Shown here: positions 62,001-64,000 of the stretch, piece after piece
How positions within the stretch are numbered: the stretch's first letter is position 1
Layout of the letters: the number at the start of each line of letters is the position of its first letter
Assembly (NCBI RefSeq): GCF_900111825.1
Contig: NZ_FOJM01000021.1
Location: 25,726-89,725, forward strand
Source of the DNA: Pedobacter suwonensis
GTDB lineage: Bacteria; Bacteroidota; Bacteroidia; Sphingobacteriales; Sphingobacteriaceae
Length of the DNA: 64,000 nt
Direction of reading: 5' to 3'
Made by a program: the position numbers and the translations under genes
Notes under the pieces: generated by a model
What the model saw: only the letters and a program-made list of their open reading frames with translations
Databases searched by the model: none
Told to the model about the DNA's origin: nothing

Positions 62001-62109
62001 TGATTTTATCTACAGCGGTTTTATCACTCAATTGTGCGAACAATGGCGAGTAGATACCTAAACCAAAAATAATTGAGATCAAAAGGACATATAACTTATT
62101 ATTTCTCAT
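59011..62109 (-). CDS. Serine peptidase fused to a cyclic-peptide-type ABC exporter
   Basis: This 1032-residue protein has a signal-type helix (residues 1-25), then a beta-lactamase-fold peptidase (about 30-365): FQIGSCSKAFTAL (SxxK), KYEYATVNYDVLALIIEKVTG (Tyr motif) and REIFHGGLNPNFS (HGG). Three helices follow (about 380-480), then an ABC membrane domain of about six helices (500-790) and an ATPase (about 815-1020): FIIGGNGSGKTTLAKLI (Walker A), INLSAGQRKRLALL (signature), IYLFDEWAADQDP (Walker B), ITHDDHYF (H-loop). The first part plus three helices recalls ClbP; peptidase-ABC fusions are known for zwittermicin (ZmaM). The exporter part matches the SyrD/PvdE cyclic-peptide type. It may export and cut a peptide prodrug. 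Confidence 0.88.
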   Translation of the reverse strand: MRNNKLYVLLISIIFGLGIYSPLFAQLSDKTAVDKINSQVSELTEKGDIPGLSIVVIENNQSLIKSYGYADAELKKPVIPKTLFQIGSCSKAFTALAIAQLIRQEKINPQAYVTDYIPWFHPLYKKKAVGITVNQLLHHTSGIAWSTISSIPQSDDKNALEKTIRIVAELPLNRLPGEKYEYATVNYDVLALIIEKVTGQTFEHYMQQNIINELRLQYTTVGKPVDNKLMSKGYKIGFFKARFYEAPVFKGNNAAGYVTTNAIDMAEWLKFQLGMKVSNLYPLAKNNHNRDETVPLHGMDAYAEGWEVALNGTREIFHGGLNPNFSAHILLRPDRKLAVAVIANSNSTYTPVIAKKIMQLLTAEKKENEPGPGDNNDTIYAMIFFGLMCYLFITILFITSLIKDLVKKERSYRNISFAMIAHFLLAICFILPFLYGFYFLPKAFLGFNWESIFVWSPISLSYLIAAGSAVIILTYVAYFLNSCFPAEHKQKEVIPGVVLFSLLSGLANVILIVLVTSLVGSKIPLHYILSYYALILIVYLFGRRFVQMNLTKLTRGIVYDLKVKLLSKIFTTSYQHFEKIDRGKIYTALNDDVDLIGQSASTLVSLVTSIITTIGVFVYLGSISLEVTIAVIVLFIVFSLAYYLVVQRTNVYFKEAREERNVYMRLISGIVDGFKELSLQVNKKILYRNEVINSAKAYRNKRSVADIRFINAFLVGESLLLVLLAVVAFCVPKLYPEIPVYTALNFVIILLYMIGPINTILGAVPQLLQFKIAWQKIQTFLAQIPANQELNKKVEGTTASRVKSIRLEQVRFHYKNAQNTDFGIGPINLEIKSGQIIFIIGGNGSGKTTLAKLITGLYAPDDGTVLINNEKIDSHNLGEYFSTVFSPFHLFEKLYNIDCADKGESIQKYLELLDLEKKVTISDNKYSSINLSAGQRKRLALLQCYLEDSPIYLFDEWAADQDPSYRLFFYRKLLPEMKKSGKIVIAITHDDHYFDVADHVFKMDDGKMSIVEIGTGNENPKDHYGYKTPSLS

Positions 62110-62456
62110 TAATTGTACTTTAAATAGTGTTAACAGTAATCAAATGGCATTTATCCTTTTAGTATGATTTTAAATTTAATTTATGATTTGAGGCTAAATT
62201 CATTGAAAAGAATCTTGAGCACCTTACCAAGGGTAACCTATTTTAATAAAACACAAATATTATATGTCCTGAAATAATTTAACACAGTCAATTAAAATAC
62301 CTTAAAGTATTCTTTTAACGACATCATTTAAATCATTTTACACACAGGTAAAATATCAAATATTTAAAATATTAACAGGTAAAAATTAAATAAAAATGTA
62401 TTACAAAACATACTACAGCAAGAACCTCGCTTAGCTTATTCAGTTACCGGCTATTA
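62110..62456. other. AT-rich gap between the NRPS and the exporter gene
   Basis: About 350 bases of AT-rich DNA (mostly A and T runs) after the NRPS stop. I find no good minus-strand TAnnTTTG element or hairpin. It may hold a promoter for the five downstream genes. Confidence 0.45.
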
Positions 62457-64000
62457 TTACAGGTATTTTTTTAATTGCTTTACTACAGTGATAACGTTTG
62501 GTATTTTAAGAAGATCAAAATGGGTTCCTGGTAGTTTAACGGTAGTAATTTTTTTATCGAAAGCGTCCTGAAACTGATCGAAATCAATATCTGATGTTTC
62601 CGCTTTTATGTAAAGCAATTGTGTAGCGAGTTTTTTATCGACCTGGTAATTAAAAGTCTGAAGTGCCTGACTTAATGACCTAGTTGTGTTGACTGATTTA
62701 ATGATATCACTTACACTACCAAAAACATCCTTAACAGGAATAAGCATTAACATTTCCTTTGGTAATTTACTTACAATATATTCCGGATCTCCTTCCTTTT
62801 CGAAGTATTTGGCAGCTAATTCCCAACATTCGCTAACGGTTTGCAGATGAGTTAAAGAATTGATTAGCTTTTCTTCAATTCCCCCGATCAGTTTTTTTTC
62901 TTCATTTATGTCGAATGTCGTATTGACAATTTTATTTGTATTGACTTCAAAATTACCCTTTTGGAATAGAGGTAAAGGTGAATCAATCATAATTAATGTG
63001 GTACATTTTTCACCCCTGGTTTCCAGTTGCCGTACCATTTCCATTGCAATAACACCACCCAAACTCCAACCAGCAATTTTATAAGGTCCGTTTTTTTGAA
63101 CAACCTTCAGTTTATGGATGTATTTGGAAGCTATTTCTTTAATCTCTGGATTTTGAGGATATAACAGGTTTAGCAAGTCGCTTCTTAGCCCCCAGCAATT
63201 GTATTGGTCCATTAATTCAGCTAATTCGATATAGCTATTAACATCGCCACTAACTTCATGTATAAAAAACAGGTTTTCTACAGCATTTTCATGTTTTTTT
63301 AGTAAAACCAGATTTTCATCCCCAATAACCTCCGGATGCTCCTTATGCGTAATCACTTCAGCAAGTGCGCTTATTGTTGTCGACCTAAATAGATCAACTA
63401 AGCCTATTTCTTTTTCGATTTTTTTATTAATCTGGGCAATTACCTTCATCGCTTTCAGCGAATGGCCGCCAAGGTCGAAGAAACTCCGCGTCACACTGAT
63501 CCGATCAGGCGGCAGCTTCAGTACATCGGACCAGATCGAAACCAACAGTTCCTCCATCGCTCCACGGGCCGCAACATAGTGATCCTCCGCCGAAAGGTCA
63601 ACTTCGGGGAGCCCCCTGCGGTCGATCTTCCCGTTTACCGTCAAAGGAAAAGAAGACAGATGAACATAATACGAGGGAAGCATGTAATCGGGAAGCAGCT
63701 CCTGCGCACGCTCCTTTAAATCCGGAACGGCCGCTCCGCTCTGGGTGGTATAATAAGCCACAAGGGCCTTCTCCCCGCCATCACCCCTTGCCACAACCAG
63801 CACCTGGCCAACACCCTCCAGGCCACCCATCACCACCTCGATCTCACCGGGCTCGATCCGGTAACCGCGGATCTTTACCTGGTCATCAACCCGGCCCAGA
63901 AACTCCAGGTTGCCGCCCGGTCCCCAGCGAACAAGGTCACCGGTACGGTACATCAGGCTGTTTTCTTCGAAAGGATTCGCCACAAACTTCTCTCGGGTTA
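62457..64000 (-). CDS. Nonribosomal peptide synthetase, C-terminal part (A end, PCP, TE)
   Basis: The frame is open to the right edge, so this is the last 514 codons of a larger NRPS. In order: KFVANPFEENSLMYRTGDLVRW (adenylation motif A7), GRVDDQVKIRGYRIEPGEIE (A8), LTVNGKIDRRGLP (A10 Lys), then a carrier with FFDLGGHSLKAMKVI (phosphopantetheine Ser), and a thioesterase (about 250-508) with GWSLGGVIAMEM (Ser), MIDSPLPLF (Asp) and LPGTHFDLL (His). The TE would release the product by hydrolysis or cyclisation. GC content falls sharply near the PCP/TE join (about 63430). The substrate cannot be read because the binding pocket lies outside. Confidence 0.95.
   Translation of the reverse strand, partial: TREKFVANPFEENSLMYRTGDLVRWGPGGNLEFLGRVDDQVKIRGYRIEPGEIEVVMGGLEGVGQVLVVARGDGGEKALVAYYTTQSGAAVPDLKERAQELLPDYMLPSYYVHLSSFPLTVNGKIDRRGLPEVDLSAEDHYVAARGAMEELLVSIWSDVLKLPPDRISVTRSFFDLGGHSLKAMKVIAQINKKIEKEIGLVDLFRSTTISALAEVITHKEHPEVIGDENLVLLKKHENAVENLFFIHEVSGDVNSYIELAELMDQYNCWGLRSDLLNLLYPQNPEIKEIASKYIHKLKVVQKNGPYKIAGWSLGGVIAMEMVRQLETRGEKCTTLIMIDSPLPLFQKGNFEVNTNKIVNTTFDINEEKKLIGGIEEKLINSLTHLQTVSECWELAAKYFEKEGDPEYIVSKLPKEMLMLIPVKDVFGSVSDIIKSVNTTRSLSQALQTFNYQVDKKLATQLLYIKAETSDIDFDQFQDAFDKKITTVKLPGTHFDLLKIPNVITVVKQLKKYL

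Overview
The window looks like a chromosomal segment of a Bacteroidetes bacterium of the Sphingobacteriaceae, most like Pedobacter. The evidence is the gene set and the signals. Genes include a single-chain SecDF, an extended NusB next to DUF1573-yajC-ybbR-coaE, a DUF3276 PUR-type protein, a type-2 NADH dehydrogenase and cydAB. Several promoters match the Bacteroidetes -7 consensus TAnnTTTG. Shine-Dalgarno sequences are rare, the DNA is AT-rich, and start codons often follow AT-rich leaders. The genus is an inference.

Layout. 1-2520: end of tgt, an LptF/LptG permease and an EamA transporter, closely packed on +. 2521-4717: a 2.2 kb stretch without an intact gene; it is strongly A-rich on + and looks like decayed coding DNA. 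4718-7809: a predicted outer-membrane gluzincin/propeller/barrel protein and a LapA-like membrane protein. 8014-13280: pirin, a beta-propeller lipoprotein, metZ, OsmC and ispE. 13507-18457: thyA, folA and secDF. 18924-25070: ndh, an HMG-CoA lyase, a GIY-YIG protein, GNAT, an iron permease, fbaA and accD. 25531-30944: M28 and S41 peptidases and cydBA. 31123-34080: a repeat-rich accessory island. It holds an MBL-fold enzyme with a Tat-like leader, two paralogous 67-residue proteins and a frameshifted RAYT transposase with REP hairpins. 34081-45864: a cysteine desulfurase, a GlmM-type mutase, a methyltransferase/PAP2/ZIP operon, Uma2, a 47-residue DUF5522 gene missed by ORF length cut-offs, an MBL exonuclease-like protein, coaE, ybbR, yajC, DUF1573, nusB and leucine dehydrogenase. 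46541-54297: an ABC exporter, DUF3276, DUF5362, ychF, a HAD hydrolase, mgtE and an orphan LytTR regulator. 54521-54592: tRNA-Arg(CCG).

54956-64000 is the most interesting region: the 3' part of a nonribosomal peptide cluster, all on the minus strand. It contains the end of an NRPS (adenylation end, carrier, thioesterase). A 1032-residue protein follows that fuses a serine peptidase of the beta-lactamase/ClbP fold, about three membrane helices and a cyclic-peptide-type ABC exporter. After it come a second secreted serine hydrolase, an Fe/2-oxoglutarate hydroxylase of SyrP type, an Asp/Glu racemase and a type II thioesterase. The arrangement suggests a peptide that is hydroxylated, uses a D-acidic amino acid and may be exported as a prodrug matured by the fused peptidase. 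The product cannot be named because the earlier modules lie beyond the window.

Several repeat families are scattered through the intergenic DNA: a CGTCATTGCGAGG/CGAAGCAATC family, a GTCATTTCGA family of about 110 bases, REP hairpins, and tandem arrays of 7, 14 and 56 bases.
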